Shown: piece after piece, positions 10,235 through 19,309 of the stretch
Layout of the letters: every line of letters starts with the position of its first letter
Position numbering within the stretch: the first letter of the stretch is position 1
Origin: Novosphingobium sp. 28-62-57
Lineage (GTDB): Bacteria > Pseudomonadota > Alphaproteobacteria > Sphingomonadales > Sphingomonadaceae
Direction of reading: 5' to 3'
Length of the DNA: 57,588 nt
Assembly (NCBI GenBank): GCA_002256985.1
Contig: NCGO01000017.1
Span: 1 to 57,588, forward strand
Translations under genes and position numbers: made by a program
The notes under the pieces: generated by a model
What the model was told of the DNA's origin: nothing
Database searches by the model: none
Seen by the model: only the letters and a program-made list of their open reading frames with translations

Positions 10235-10523
10235 CGAATGGCTGCACAATCCCCACGCGGGTGAACTGCTCGTTTCTGAATTTATGGAGCCGCTGGAACT
10301 CGATTGCGCCGCACTCGCAGCAGCAATTGGCGTAGATTCTGCACGTCTATCAACGGTGATCGGCGGGGCAGCGCGCATCGACGGGGAACTTGATCTGCGC
10401 CTCGCCCGCTATTTCCGTATGTCCGAGGGCTTCTTCCTCCGCCTTCAGGACCAGTTCGAACTGCGTGAAGCCAAACGTGCACTCAATGGCGATCTTGAAC
10501 GAATAGTGCCGCGCGCCGCCTGA
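10206..10523 (+). CDS. higA: HigA-family antitoxin
   Basis: This 105-residue XRE-type helix-turn-helix protein is the antitoxin partner of the upstream HigB. Typical features are HNPHAGELLVSEFMEPL at the N-terminus, the HTH (CAALAAAIGVDSARLSTVIGG) and LARYFRMSEGFFLRLQDQFEL. It should bind and block the toxin and repress the operon through the inverted repeat at 9865-9889. It overlaps the toxin reading frame by 29 bp, so the two are translationally coupled. Confidence 0.93.
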   Translation: MSKSPITTDDEWLHNPHAGELLVSEFMEPLELDCAALAAAIGVDSARLSTVIGGAARIDGELDLRLARYFRMSEGFFLRLQDQFELREAKRALNGDLERIVPRAA

Positions 10524-10529
10524 TTTGCC

Positions 10530-11087
10530 GTGAAATTTACCACCCCCACCCTCCTCGCCCTGACCCTCGCCGCCTGTTCGCAATCACCCGCCGCATCGGT
10601 GCGCGATGGCGCGCCTGAGCGGGCGGTGCGGATGGTCATGCCTGAGGGGGAGGCCTTGCCGGGCGTGCCGCAGGCCTTGTCCGAACCCGCGTGGGCCGCC
10701 GCGCCCGATGCGCAATCGGCGCGGTTTGGGCATCCGGGAGAGGTGCCGCTGGTGTCTGTCACGTGCCGCGACGGCGTTCTGACAGTCACCCGCCATGCCG
10801 CTGCACCTGTGGGCGCACAGGCCCTGTTCGCGTTGGTGGGCCGTGAAGGGATCATGCGGCTGCCGGTTGACGCCACTTCCATCCCCGGCCAGCGCGGTTA
10901 CTTGTGGCAGGGCACGATGGCCGCCACCGATCCACGGGCCGCTGTGCTGCGTGGGGCCTTTACCGGAACCCTGCCGGGTGCCGGGATGATCAAGGTATCG
11001 GCAGGCAGTGCCATCAGCGATGTCATCAGCCGCTGCCAAAGCGCCGCGCCGGTTGCTGCGCCTGAGCCGACAACAACCGCCGAGTAA
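10530..11087 (+). CDS. Hypothetical lipoprotein
   Basis: The 185-residue product from GTG 10530 has a signal peptide and lipobox LTLAAC, so it is probably lipid-anchored. The mature part is Ala/Pro-rich at both ends with a folded middle (about 70-170) and two cysteines (VTCRDG, SRCQSA) that could pair. I do not recognise a family. It starts 6 bp after higA, but lipoproteins of this type are chromosomal and unrelated to toxin-antitoxin function, so any co-transcription may be incidental. A 28-bp perfect inverted repeat follows immediately and may serve as its 3' end. Confidence 0.65.
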   Translation: MKFTTPTLLALTLAACSQSPAASVRDGAPERAVRMVMPEGEALPGVPQALSEPAWAAAPDAQSARFGHPGEVPLVSVTCRDGVLTVTRHAAAPVGAQALFALVGREGIMRLPVDATSIPGQRGYLWQGTMAATDPRAAVLRGAFTGTLPGAGMIKVSAGSAISDVISRCQSAAPVAAPEPTTTAE

Positions 11088-11088
11088 C

Positions 11089-11158
11089 CCCGTTCGTGTC
11101 GAGCGAAGTCGAGACACACCAGCGCCAACATGTCTCGACTTCGCTCGACACGAACGGG
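11089..11158. repeat. 28-bp perfect inverted repeat (REP-like hairpin)
   Basis: Two 28-bp arms (11089-11116 and 11131-11158) are perfect reverse complements with a 14-nt loop. The core is GTCGAGCGAAGTCGAGAC, itself palindromic and of a type widely dispersed in sphingomonad genomes. It lies between two convergent genes and may end or stabilise both transcripts, but there is no T-tract. Confidence 0.85.
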
Positions 11159-11172
11159 AGAGGGTGGCTGTT

Positions 11173-11736
11173 TCAGACCTTCCCGAACTTCGCCTCGTAA
11201 GCCGCCTTGTCGCCGCTCGCCAACAGCTTGGCCTGCTCTACCCAATTATCGCGCTTAGCCCGGCCTGCGAAAGTGCCTAGCTGAGCATCAAGCTTGGCAA
11301 TATCCTCGTCGGTCCACGCGGCGATCTGGGCATAGCTGGTCACGCCCAACGAGGTCAGCAAAGCCTTCAGCTTTGGCCCCACACCCTTGATCCGCCCCAG
11401 ATCATCGCCTGCCGAGATGGAAGCCTCAGCCGCAGCATCAGCAATCTCTGCCGTGGCCGCCGCAGCCACCACTTCACCCACGCCCGCCATCGTCCCAGCC
11501 CCGGGCGAAGGGATGACCACCGGCGGCGGTGTTACCAAAGCTGCCGCGCTTGGCGCATCGATCAGCGCCGTATTGCGCGCTGCCTTTTCCGCGCCTTCAG
11601 ACAGGACATCGGTGTATTCCCGCTTCTTGGGCGCAGGCTTTGACCGGCCCCATACCCACCAGACAACGAACACGACCAACAGCACAATGCCAGCCAGCAG
11701 GGCCTGATTGGCTTCGAACAGTTCCATCATCCGCAA
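11173..11736 (-). CDS. Membrane-anchored helix-hairpin-helix protein
   Basis: The 187-residue protein has one N-terminal membrane helix (ALLAGIVLLVVFVVWWVWG), an Ala-rich linker (45-105), then a helix-hairpin-helix domain (LGRIKGVGPKLKALLTSLG, SYAQIAAWTDEDI) of the kind labelled flap-endonuclease-like 5' DNA nuclease. The HhH would bind nucleic acid or protein. No nuclease active site is visible in the protein. It follows the flippase gene by 36 bp on the same strand. Its role is unknown. Confidence 0.75.
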   Translation of the reverse strand: MRMMELFEANQALLAGIVLLVVFVVWWVWGRSKPAPKKREYTDVLSEGAEKAARNTALIDAPSAAALVTPPPVVIPSPGAGTMAGVGEVVAAAATAEIADAAAEASISAGDDLGRIKGVGPKLKALLTSLGVTSYAQIAAWTDEDIAKLDAQLGTFAGRAKRDNWVEQAKLLASGDKAAYEAKFGKV

Positions 11737-11771
11737 TCCCCCGACAACCCGTTACGCTCAGCGCCCGCCAA

Positions 11772-13253
11772 TCAGGCAGGCTGCTGTTTGCGGAACAGCA
11801 CACGATCTTCCGGTCCGAACGCGCGGACCCACAACAGGTAACAGTAAATACCCAGAATCATGGGAATTCCAAGGCTGAGTTCGGCCCATTCGGGCAGCCA
11901 CTTGGTGGCAATGCCCACGGCCAACGCCGGCACAATCGCCCAAGCCAAGCCCCAGCGCCAGTTGCTGATGCTCTGCCCCAGAATGCCTGAAAGCACACGT
12001 GATTTCACCGCCGAGGACAACCCCAGCGACAGCGCCAGCGCCAGTGAAGCGGCCGCCGCCACATACATCGGGCCCCAGCCCGCATCCCTTGCCACCAGAA
12101 TCAGCGCCACGGTCAGCACCGCCTGAAACGCGATGGTGCCAAGGCTGATCCACAAGTTGCGCATGCGGGCAAGATAGACCAGCGCGGCCTCGCTCACCAC
12201 CGCTTTGGATGCCACCACTTCGGCAATCAGCAGGAAGATCAGCGCTGCGGTTCCCGAAACGAAAGCAGGGCCGCCAAGGCCCATCAGCCCCTCGCCCGGA
12301 ATGCCCAGCGCCATCGCTATGCCGATCTGCGCCGCGCCGATCCAGAAGCCGACCTGACAGACCTGCTTGGCAATCGCGGGATAGTCCTTGTCCTTCACAC
12401 TGCGGGTGATGACAGGCCCCAGCACCGGTTCGAAGCTGGTTTTCAGCTTCTGCGGCAGCGAAGCAATCTGCTGTGCGAAGTAGTAGATACCCACCGGCGC
12501 TTCGCCCACAAAGAAGCGCAGGATGAACACGTCGAGCTTGCGTGTGCCCCACTCTACCGCATCGGCGCCTGCCAGCGGAATGTTGCGCCGCGCAATCTGC
12601 CACAACAGCGCCGGGCGCGGCTTCCACGCTTGCGGCAGGCCATAAGTGCGCAGCAGCACGAACAGCGCCACGCCCGTGGCGGCCCAGACCGACGCCAGAT
12701 AGGCAAGGATAAGCCCTGATTCGGGCAGGACAAAGTACAGCGCACCCGCCGCGATAGAGATCGTCCACGGCTCCACCACCGATCGCGCGCGCACCGTGGT
12801 TGCCACATCAAACCGATAGGCCAAGGCCGCCAGCGCCAGATCGCCCAGCGCAATGCCGGGGATGGCAAGCACCAGCAGCGTGTCGGCCAGCGTGAAGTTC
12901 CCACTGGGATACATCGACTGCGGAAAGAAATAGATCAGCGCGCCCATGCCCAGCGCCATCGACATCGCCAGCAGCACCGCATCGCCCACCACATTGGCGG
13001 GATGCTCGTCATTCTCGGCCAGCCGCTGCGCCAATCCGCGCTTTTGCCCGAGCGTGGACAGCATGCCCGCAAACTCGACCATGACCAGCGCCGAGGCAAA
13101 GCGGCCCATGGCCGGCGCGCCATAGAGGCGGCTGGCGATGAACAGAAACGGCATGCGCGCCATAAGCCGCAGCAGAAAGCCGAGGAAATTGGTGCGCCCG
13201 CCCTTGGCCAGCGCGGCGATATCCTGCTGCGGGGGTTTGGGCGCGTCAGACAA
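11772..13253 (-). CDS. Lipopolysaccharide/polysaccharide flippase-like membrane protein
   Basis: The product of about 493 residues is highly hydrophobic with about 12-14 membrane helices and fits the Wzx/MOP polysaccharide export family. Examples are the N-terminal LGFLLRLMARMPFLFIASRL and AALIFLLIAEVVASKAVV helices. Such proteins move lipid-linked saccharides across the inner membrane. The best start is a TTG at 13253 (reads SDAPKPPQQ after the initiator), which overlaps the gpsA stop by 8 bp and implies coupling. The longer frame up to 13313 lies inside gpsA. It is the third gene of tsaD-gpsA-flippase. Confidence 0.8.
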   Translation of the reverse strand: MSDAPKPPQQDIAALAKGGRTNFLGFLLRLMARMPFLFIASRLYGAPAMGRFASALVMVEFAGMLSTLGQKRGLAQRLAENDEHPANVVGDAVLLAMSMALGMGALIYFFPQSMYPSGNFTLADTLLVLAIPGIALGDLALAALAYRFDVATTVRARSVVEPWTISIAAGALYFVLPESGLILAYLASVWAATGVALFVLLRTYGLPQAWKPRPALLWQIARRNIPLAGADAVEWGTRKLDVFILRFFVGEAPVGIYYFAQQIASLPQKLKTSFEPVLGPVITRSVKDKDYPAIAKQVCQVGFWIGAAQIGIAMALGIPGEGLMGLGGPAFVSGTAALIFLLIAEVVASKAVVSEAALVYLARMRNLWISLGTIAFQAVLTVALILVARDAGWGPMYVAAAASLALALSLGLSSAVKSRVLSGILGQSISNWRWGLAWAIVPALAVGIATKWLPEWAELSLGIPMILGIYCYLLWVRAFGPEDRVLFRKQQPA

Positions 13254-14253
13254 GCGGGTTTTCCGCCCGCGCTTCAGCCCGCAACGGCCGCGACAGCAAC
13301 CCGGCCACCACATCGCGCGCCGGAGCCGTGCCTTCCAGCAAGGCCACTACCGCATCGACAATCGGCATCGATATGCCGCGATTGCGCGCGATTTCAGCGA
13401 GAACTGGAGCGGTAAACGCGCCCTCGGCCACCGAATTCTTCGCCCCCAGCGCTTCGCTCGCCCGCACACCTTCGCCCAGCGCCTTGCCGAGCGAGAAGTT
13501 GCGGCTGGACGTGGACGAACAGGTCAGCACCAGATCGCCAAGCCCCGAAAGGCCCGAAAGCGTCTCTGCCCGCGCACCCAGCGCAAGGCCGAAACGCTGC
13601 ATTTCAGCAAAGCCCCGGCTGATCAGCGCCGCGCGCGCATTCTGGCCAAGGCCCAAGCCGTCGACCACGCCGCAGGCGATGGCCAGCACGTTCTTCACCG
13701 CGCCGCCAATCTCTGCGCCGGTCACATCGTCCGAGTAATAGGGCCGGAACGTGGGCCGCGCGATGGCCGCAGACAACCGCTGCCACTGCGCCTCGCCCCC
13801 TTCACAGGCCAGCGTCACTGCCGTGGGCAAGCCCGCTGCCACTTCATGGGCAAACGTCGGGCCGGACAGCACGGCAAGGCTTGCCCCCGGCGCTGCGGCG
13901 CGTGCCACATCGGCCATCAACCGTCCGGTGCCCGCCTCGATCCCCTTGGAACACAAAACCACATCGCCGCTGTCCCGCCCAATGCCGGACAGCACACTGG
14001 CGAGAAACTGCGCAGGCGTCACCAGCAGCAGCACCGGCAGCGCAGCCATATCGGCAAGGTCGGTGGTCGCACGGATCGTCGGGGCCAATCTGGCCGATGG
14101 CAGGAACAGGCTGTTGGTGCGTGCGGTGTTGATTGCCGCCACCAGTTCAGGCTCGCGCGCCCAGAGCACCACATCGCGCCCATCGCTTGCCAACATCTGC
14201 GCCAGAGCCGTGCCCCAAGCGCCTGCGCCAACAACGCCTACCTGAGCGGTCAT
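13246..14253 (-). CDS. gpsA: NAD(P)-dependent glycerol-3-phosphate dehydrogenase
   Basis: This 335-residue cytoplasmic enzyme reduces dihydroxyacetone phosphate to sn-glycerol-3-phosphate for phospholipid synthesis. Visible motifs are the N-terminal dinucleotide fold ([15 protein letters not shown]), [23 protein letters not shown], the catalytic-Lys region [15 protein letters not shown], and [19 protein letters not shown]. The ATG at 14253 overlaps the tsaD stop in an ATGA, so the two are translationally coupled. Confidence 0.97.
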   Translation of the reverse strand: MTAQVGVVGAGAWGTALAQMLASDGRDVVLWAREPELVAAINTARTNSLFLPSARLAPTIRATTDLADMAALPVLLLVTPAQFLASVLSGIGRDSGDVVLCSKGIEAGTGRLMADVARAAAPGASLAVLSGPTFAHEVAAGLPTAVTLACEGGEAQWQRLSAAIARPTFRPYYSDDVTGAEIGGAVKNVLAIACGVVDGLGLGQNARAALISRGFAEMQRFGLALGARAETLSGLSGLGDLVLTCSSTSSRNFSLGKALGEGVRASEALGAKNSVAEGAFTAPVLAEIARNRGISMPIVDAVVALLEGTAPARDVVAGLLSRPLRAEARAENPLV

Positions 14254-15464
14254 CCCTTCACCCCCGCACCGCGCACCGGCGCGGCATTGGCATCCAGCGG
14301 CCAGCGCGGGCGCGCCGCCACATCGAGCGCATCGACATATCCCAAAGCGAATCGCTCCGCGCCAGCCCAGCCGATCATTGCCGCATTGTCTGTGCACAGC
14401 TTTGGCGGCGGCGCAATCAACGGCAAGCCATGCTGCGCTGCCAACGCCTCCAGCGCCCCGCGGAGCGCAGCATTGGCGGCTACCCCACCTGCAACGACCA
14501 GCGCGGTCATCCCCGGCGTCGCAGCCCCAAGCGCAATCCGCGTGCGGTCCACCACGCAATCGAGCGCGGCCTGCTGAAACGAGGCGGCAATATCGGCATC
14601 GGCGTAGCGCTGGCGGCCTTCGACAGGCTCAGGCCGAGCGGGTTCTTGATCTAGGTGGCCTCCAGACATCCGCTCATCCTGAGCCAACCCCCGCTCATCC
14701 TGAGCCAACCCCCGCTCATCCTGAGCCAACCCCCGCTCATCCTGAGCCTGTCGAAGGATGTCCCCCACAACCCGCGCCTCCTTGGCCCGCATCACCGCGC
14801 TTTTCAGTCCGGCAAACGAGAAATGCACTTCCCCGCTCCCTACCAGCGGGCGCGGCAAAGGCACGGCCTTCGGATCGCCTTCGCGCGCCAGTCGCTCCAC
14901 GGCAGGCCCGCCGGGATAGCCCAGCCCCAATATCTTGGCAGTCTTGTCAAACGCCTCGCCCAGCGCATCGTCAATCGTGGTGGCAAGACGGCGATATTGC
15001 CCCACCCCTGCCACTTCCAGAATCTGGCAATGCCCGCCCGAAACCAGCAGCAGCAGATAGGGATAGTGCAGCGCAGGATCAGCCAGCCTTGGCGAAAGCG
15101 CGTGGCCTTCCAGATGGTTGACTGCCACCAGTGGCTTGTCTGCCGCCATGGCCAGCGCCTTGGCCGTGACCAGCCCGACCATCACGCCGCCGATCAGCCC
15201 CGGCCCTGCCGTGGCCGCAATCGCGTCCATATCGTCGAGCGTCAGCCCCGCATCGGCCAGCACCGCACCCACCATGGGGCCAAGCACTTCGACATGGGCG
15301 CGCGCCGCAATTTCGGGCACCACGCCGCCATAGGGGCGGTGCGCATCGTCTTGCGAGGCAATGCGTTGCGCCACGATCCGCGCGGCCAGCGTCGTGCCAT
15401 TGCTGTCGATCACCGCAGCAGCGGTTTCATCACAGCTGGATTCTATGCCAAGGATCAGCGCCAT
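14250..15464 (-). CDS. tsaD: tRNA t6A37 threonylcarbamoyltransferase, with in-frame REP insertion
   Basis: TsaD, with TsaB/TsaE, transfers the threonylcarbamoyl group to A37 of ANN-decoding tRNAs. Family motifs are intact: [24 protein letters not shown], the metal-binding [34 protein letters not shown] and [12 protein letters not shown]. The start at 15464 ([10 protein letters not shown]) is standard. Between the FAGLKSAV region and DIAASFQ, 47 extra codons (14617-14757) encode [17 protein letters not shown] repeats and ARPEPVEGR. They derive from two inverted REP-type palindromes and three 21-bp repeats, but the frame is kept. Since tsaD is usually essential, the insert is presumably tolerated as a surface loop. 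Confidence 0.95.
   Translation of the reverse strand: MALILGIESSCDETAAAVIDSNGTTLAARIVAQRIASQDDAHRPYGGVVPEIAARAHVEVLGPMVGAVLADAGLTLDDMDAIAATAGPGLIGGVMVGLVTAKALAMAADKPLVAVNHLEGHALSPRLADPALHYPYLLLLVSGGHCQILEVAGVGQYRRLATTIDDALGEAFDKTAKILGLGYPGGPAVERLAREGDPKAVPLPRPLVGSGEVHFSFAGLKSAVMRAKEARVVGDILRQAQDERGLAQDERGLAQDERGLAQDERMSGGHLDQEPARPEPVEGRQRYADADIAASFQQAALDCVVDRTRIALGAATPGMTALVVAGGVAANAALRGALEALAAQHGLPLIAPPPKLCTDNAAMIGWAGAERFALGYVDALDVAARPRWPLDANAAPVRGAGVKG
14617..14757. repeat. Inverted REP pair with 21-bp tandem repeats inside tsaD
   Basis: The ends are perfect 17-bp inverted repeats: CCTTCGACAGGCTCAGG at 14617-14633 and its complement at 14741-14757. Between them, 14671-14733 holds three identical 21-bp units, followed by a partial fourth. 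The total is 141 bp, exactly 47 codons. The same palindrome (one base different) occurs alone at 23167-23183. Confidence 0.93.
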
Positions 15465-15509
15465 CTGGCGCTTCCCTCTAGTGATAATCCCGGTTACGGC
15501 AAGCACAGC

Positions 15510-16445
15510 ATGACCACGAACCAGCTTGATCGGCCGCTAAGGCTTGGAACCCGCGCCTCCCCGCTTGCCATGGCGCAAGCCTATGAAACCCGCACGCGCC
15601 TCTGCGCCGCGCATGGCTGGCCCGAAGAGATGGTCGAAATCGTCTCCGTCACGGCCAGTGGTGACAAGATCCTTGACCGACCGCTCGCCGATATCGGCGG
15701 CAAGGCGCTGTGGACCAAGGAACTCGACGCTTGGCTGTTTGAAGGCGAAATCGACTTCTCGGTCCATTCGATGAAGGATGTCGAAACTCTTCGCCCTGAA
15801 CAATTCTGCATCGCCGCCGTTCTTCCACGGGCCGACGTGCGTGACGTGCTGGTAGGTTCGCCCTCTATCGATGCCATCCCGCCCGGCGCGCGCGTCGGCA
15901 CCAGCGCGCCGCGCCGCGCCGCGCAAATGCTCCATGCGCGCCCAGACCTGACGATTGTCGGCTTTCGCGGCAATGTCGCCACTCGTCTGGCGAAGTTGCA
16001 GGCGGGTGAAGCCGATGTCACCCTGCTGGCCGCTGCCGGGCTGCAACGCCTTGATCAGTTAAGTGTCGGCACCGCCCTGTCCGAACACGATTGGCTGCCC
16101 GCGCCTGCACAAGGTGCGATCGGCATTGAAAGCCTTGTCGCCAACACTGCCGTGCGCGCATGGCTTTCCGCCATCGATGATCGCCCCACGCACGATGCCG
16201 TGATGGCCGAACGCGCGTTGCTGGCCGCGCTCGGCGGCAATTGCCACAGTCCGATTGCGGTGCTGACCACGCATCACGACACCTCGCTCACCTTGCGCGC
16301 GGCGATTTACAGCCCGGACGGGGCAGAGCGGATCGAGGCGCACGAAACGTTTGCAGCCGGGGATCTGGCTGGCCCCACGCGGCTGGCACAGCGTCTGCTG
16401 GAGCAAGCGCCGGAATCGGTTACCGTCCATTTTTCAGGCGCATGA
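15510..16445 (+). CDS. hemC: Hydroxymethylbilane synthase (porphobilinogen deaminase)
   Basis: This 311-residue enzyme polymerises four porphobilinogens into hydroxymethylbilane for haem and other tetrapyrroles. D90 in HSMKD is the catalytic Asp. C245 in [10 protein letters not shown] carries the dipyrromethane cofactor. [14 protein letters not shown] and [10 protein letters not shown] are family signatures. The ATG at 15510 ([13 protein letters not shown]) is preferred because the long upstream frame is antisense to tsaD. It is divergent from tsaD across 45 bp, and its stop overlaps the hemD start in ATGA. Confidence 0.97.
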   Translation: MTTNQLDRPLRLGTRASPLAMAQAYETRTRLCAAHGWPEEMVEIVSVTASGDKILDRPLADIGGKALWTKELDAWLFEGEIDFSVHSMKDVETLRPEQFCIAAVLPRADVRDVLVGSPSIDAIPPGARVGTSAPRRAAQMLHARPDLTIVGFRGNVATRLAKLQAGEADVTLLAAAGLQRLDQLSVGTALSEHDWLPAPAQGAIGIESLVANTAVRAWLSAIDDRPTHDAVMAERALLAALGGNCHSPIAVLTTHHDTSLTLRAAIYSPDGAERIEAHETFAAGDLAGPTRLAQRLLEQAPESVTVHFSGA

Positions 16446-17134
16446 CCGCACAGCCAAAGCCGTTGCCCCTGATCGTGATCCGGCCCGAACCGGGCAATGC
16501 GGCCACCTGCGCCGCCGCGCACGACCTTGGCATCGCAGCGCACAGCTTCCCGCTGTTTAGCATCGCACCACTGCCGTGGCATCCGCCAGCGGGCCAGTTT
16601 GACGCGATCCTTGCAGGAAGCGCCAACGTGTTCCGCCATGGCGGCCCTGCGCTAGAAGCGTTCAAGCAGGTCCCCGTCATCGCGGTTGGTGAAACCACCG
16701 CAGCCAGCGCGCGGGCCCATGGCTTTGCAGTCAGCGCCATTGGCGAAGGGGGGCTGCAACCGGTCGTCGCCAGCCTTCCGGCCGGAAACTACATCCGAAT
16801 CGCTGGGCAAGACCGGGTCGATCTGGACCCGCCAACGGGCGTGCGAATCGAGACTGTGGTGGCCTATGCTGCGTGTCGATGCCCCATTCCCAGTGCGCTG
16901 GCGCACATTCTTAAGGGCGGGGCGACCGTGCTCCTGCACTCGGGCGAGGCTGCCCGACACTTTGCTGACGAATGCGAAAGACTTGAAATTCCGAAGAACT
17001 CTATCCAGATCGCCTGCCTCGCACCGCGAATAGCAGACCTTGCAGGCCCCGGCTGGGCGCGCGTTGCGATTGCGCCCCAAAGGACCGACGCCATGTTGCT
17101 GGAACTTGGCTCGCAAATGTGCAAGGAAGTGTGA
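16442..17134 (+). CDS. hemD: Uroporphyrinogen-III synthase
   Basis: The 230-residue protein is placed next to hemC and has the expected two-domain layout of this poorly conserved family. Recognisable parts are IVIRPEPGNA at the N-terminus, FDAILAGSANVFRHGG, QVPVIAVGETTAASARAHGF and ATVLLHSGEAARHFAD. It closes and inverts hydroxymethylbilane to uroporphyrinogen III. The ATG at 16442 overlaps the hemC stop (ATGA). The frame upstream of it is a hemC shadow. Confidence 0.9.
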   Translation: MTAQPKPLPLIVIRPEPGNAATCAAAHDLGIAAHSFPLFSIAPLPWHPPAGQFDAILAGSANVFRHGGPALEAFKQVPVIAVGETTAASARAHGFAVSAIGEGGLQPVVASLPAGNYIRIAGQDRVDLDPPTGVRIETVVAYAACRCPIPSALAHILKGGATVLLHSGEAARHFADECERLEIPKNSIQIACLAPRIADLAGPGWARVAIAPQRTDAMLLELGSQMCKEV

Positions 17135-17163
17135 CATCGGGGCGACAGGACAAGCGAAAACGC

Positions 17164-18084
17164 ATGCAGGAATCAGTTTACAGCCCGCAAGCGGCACCAC
17201 AGCGAAGCGGCCTTCGCGGACGCACTATTGCGGCACTGGTGGCGGGATGCCTGTTGGCAGGTGCAGCGGGCGCAGCGTGGATCGGCTGGAGCAATGGCCT
17301 GATCGGCGTGAAGATGGACGGATCGGGCATCCCGCAACTCATCACCTCCCCCGCATCGCCCCCCTCGCCCAGCTCGTCAGCGGCTGAGGCTGTGGCCGTG
17401 GCCAACCGCGCCCAAGTCGAAGCCCAGATCGATAGCGCCGGGGCCAAGCTGGCGGCGCTGGAACAGCGCCTTGCCGAATTGAACCAGCAGGCCATCGCCG
17501 CCTCGGGCAATGCCAGCCACGCCGAATCGCTGCTGCTGGCTTTTGCCGCCCGCCGCGCCATCGAACGCGGACAGCCGCTGGGCTGGATCGAAGCCCAATT
17601 GCGCGCCCGCTTTGGCCAGACCCAAGGCGCCGCGGTTGACCGTATCATCGCCGCCAGCGCCACTCCGGTCACGCTCTCGCAACTTGGCGAAGAGTTCGAA
17701 CTGTTCAGTGCAGAACTGGCAAGCGGTGCCAAGAACGAAGGCACATGGGACTGGCTGAGCCGTCAGGTCTCCGACCTTTTCGTCATCCGCCACGATGATT
17801 CGCCCTCGCCCGCACCCGAACTCCGGCTTGAGCGCATGCGCGCCTTTCTGGCAGGCGGCAAAGTCGAAGCCGCCGTCGCCGAGGTCGAGAAAATGCCGGG
17901 CCGCGCTGCCGCGAACGACTGGATCATCCGCGCTCGCGATTACATGGCAGCGCAACGCGCGCTCGATCAGCTTGAAGCGGCTGCACTGAACGGGACGCAG
18001 CCGGTGGTTGCACCTACTGTCGTGCCACCACCGCCGATGATCGAAGCTCCCGCAGCGCAGGAACCCGCCTCGGCCACGTTCTGA
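17164..18084 (+). CDS. Mitofilin/Mic60-like inner-membrane protein
   Basis: The product of about 306 residues has one N-terminal membrane helix (TIAALVAGCLLAGAAGAAWIG), a Pro/Ser-rich stretch, a short coiled coil (AKLAALEQRLAELNQQAIA), and a helical C-terminal domain. This layout, and the position right after hemC-hemD, match the alphaproteobacterial homologues of mitochondrial Mic60, which shape intracytoplasmic membranes. Identity in this family is low, so the assignment relies on architecture and context. A GTG at 17119 inside hemD is an alternative start; the ATG at 17164 gives a better N-terminus. The gene ends 4 bp from the convergent ubiH gene. Confidence 0.72.
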   Translation: MQESVYSPQAAPQRSGLRGRTIAALVAGCLLAGAAGAAWIGWSNGLIGVKMDGSGIPQLITSPASPPSPSSSAAEAVAVANRAQVEAQIDSAGAKLAALEQRLAELNQQAIAASGNASHAESLLLAFAARRAIERGQPLGWIEAQLRARFGQTQGAAVDRIIAASATPVTLSQLGEEFELFSAELASGAKNEGTWDWLSRQVSDLFVIRHDDSPSPAPELRLERMRAFLAGGKVEAAVAEVEKMPGRAAANDWIIRARDYMAAQRALDQLEAAALNGTQPVVAPTVVPPPPMIEAPAAQEPASATF

Positions 18085-18088
18085 TATG

Positions 18089-19309
18089 TCAGGCCGCGCG
18101 CAGCAGCTTGGGCAGATCGCCACTCATCCCGCGCGCTTCATCCATGAACCAGCGCTTCAATGGTGCCGCGCGCTGCACGCCTGCCATGCCCAAGCGGCGC
18201 ACCGCCGATGGCAGCTTGCCCGGAATACCGAACAGCCGCGTCAGCACATCCGTTGCCGTGGCCACCATGAAGGTATCGGCTGCGCGCCAGCGTTCATAGC
18301 GGGCGAGCAGTTGCGCATCGCCCACGTCCATGCCCAGCCGCACGCCATCGGCCAGCACCTCAACCAGCGCCGCCACATCGCGTAGGCCAAGGTTCAGGCC
18401 CTGCCCAGCGATCGGATGCATGCCATGCGCCGCATCGCCCACCAGCGCCAGCCGGTCTTCCACCACCCGCACCGTGTGATGGAAATTCAGCGGATAGGAC
18501 GAGCGCGGGCTGGCCAGTTCGATCTTGCCAAAGATGCCGTGCATCCGGCTCATCACTTCGCCCACGAACATCGCATCGGGCATGGCCAGCACAGCCGCTG
18601 CGTCCTTTTCAGCCACGGTCCACACCAGCGACGAACGATGCACGCCATCTTCGCGGTCCAGCAATGGCAGCAGTGCAAACGGGCCTGCCGGATAGAACAC
18701 TTCCCACGCCACATTGTCGTGCGGCTTTTCGTGCGTCAGCCCGGCAATGATTGCGCGGTGGCCATAGTCCCATTTGGCGGGTGTGAACCCGGCTTCATCG
18801 CGCGTCGGGCTCTTGCGCCCCTCAGCCGCCACCAGCAGCCGCCCTTTCAACACGCGCCCATCGGCCAGCGTCACCGCCACGCCGTGCTCACCCCGTTCGC
18901 GCGAAACGACGTGGCTGTTGGGATAAAACGTGATCGCCTCTTCGCGCGCGGCCACGCCATACATCGCGATGCGCAGATCGCGGTTGGCATACATCCGGCC
19001 CAGCGCGCCATCTTCGCCGCCCGGCTGAAAATCGATCCGCCCCGGCTTCATCCCGTCGGTCACGGCAATCGAGGCAATCGGACAGCCCTTGGGCGCCAGA
19101 TCATCGGCCATGCCAAGGTTGGTGTAGAGGTTCCAGCTCGCCGTCGAAATCGCCGAAGCGCGTCCGTCAAAGCCATCCGCGGTCTGCGCGGCGGGATCGG
19201 AATTGTCGACCACGCTGGAGGTGATCCCGGCTTTGGCAAGGCCGATGGCCAGCGTCATGCCGACCAGCCCGCCACCAAGGATCACCACATCCGAATGCGA
19301 TTCGCTCAC
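18089..19309 (-). CDS. UbiH/UbiF/COQ6-family ubiquinone biosynthesis hydroxylase
   Basis: This FAD-dependent aromatic-ring hydroxylase has about 406 residues. Motifs are the ADP-binding VVILGGGLVGMTLAIGLAKA, DGRASAIS, and the FAD/substrate segment LVGDAAHGMHPIAGQGLNLG with LRDVAAL. It should hydroxylate a ubiquinone precursor at the inner membrane. Which ring position cannot be told from sequence alone. A GTG at 19309 overlaps the stop of the phosphatase gene (GTGA); a GTG at 19324 is an alternative. It is co-transcribed with the upstream phosphatase. Confidence 0.9.
   Translation of the reverse strand: MSESHSDVVILGGGLVGMTLAIGLAKAGITSSVVDNSDPAAQTADGFDGRASAISTASWNLYTNLGMADDLAPKGCPIASIAVTDGMKPGRIDFQPGGEDGALGRMYANRDLRIAMYGVAAREEAITFYPNSHVVSRERGEHGVAVTLADGRVLKGRLLVAAEGRKSPTRDEAGFTPAKWDYGHRAIIAGLTHEKPHDNVAWEVFYPAGPFALLPLLDREDGVHRSSLVWTVAEKDAAAVLAMPDAMFVGEVMSRMHGIFGKIELASPRSSYPLNFHHTVRVVEDRLALVGDAAHGMHPIAGQGLNLGLRDVAALVEVLADGVRLGMDVGDAQLLARYERWRAADTFMVATATDVLTRLFGIPGKLPSAVRRLGMAGVQRAAPLKRWFMDEARGMSGDLPKLLRAA

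Noticed and set aside
14671-14733. CRISPR-like direct repeats in tsaD
   Set aside because: The 21-bp units are contiguous with no unique spacers and sit within an inverted REP pair, so this is a tandem duplication and not a CRISPR array.
14655-15509. 5' part of a 596-codon open frame leading into hemC
   Set aside because: Antisense to tsaD, including its REP insertion; HemC homology starts at 15510.
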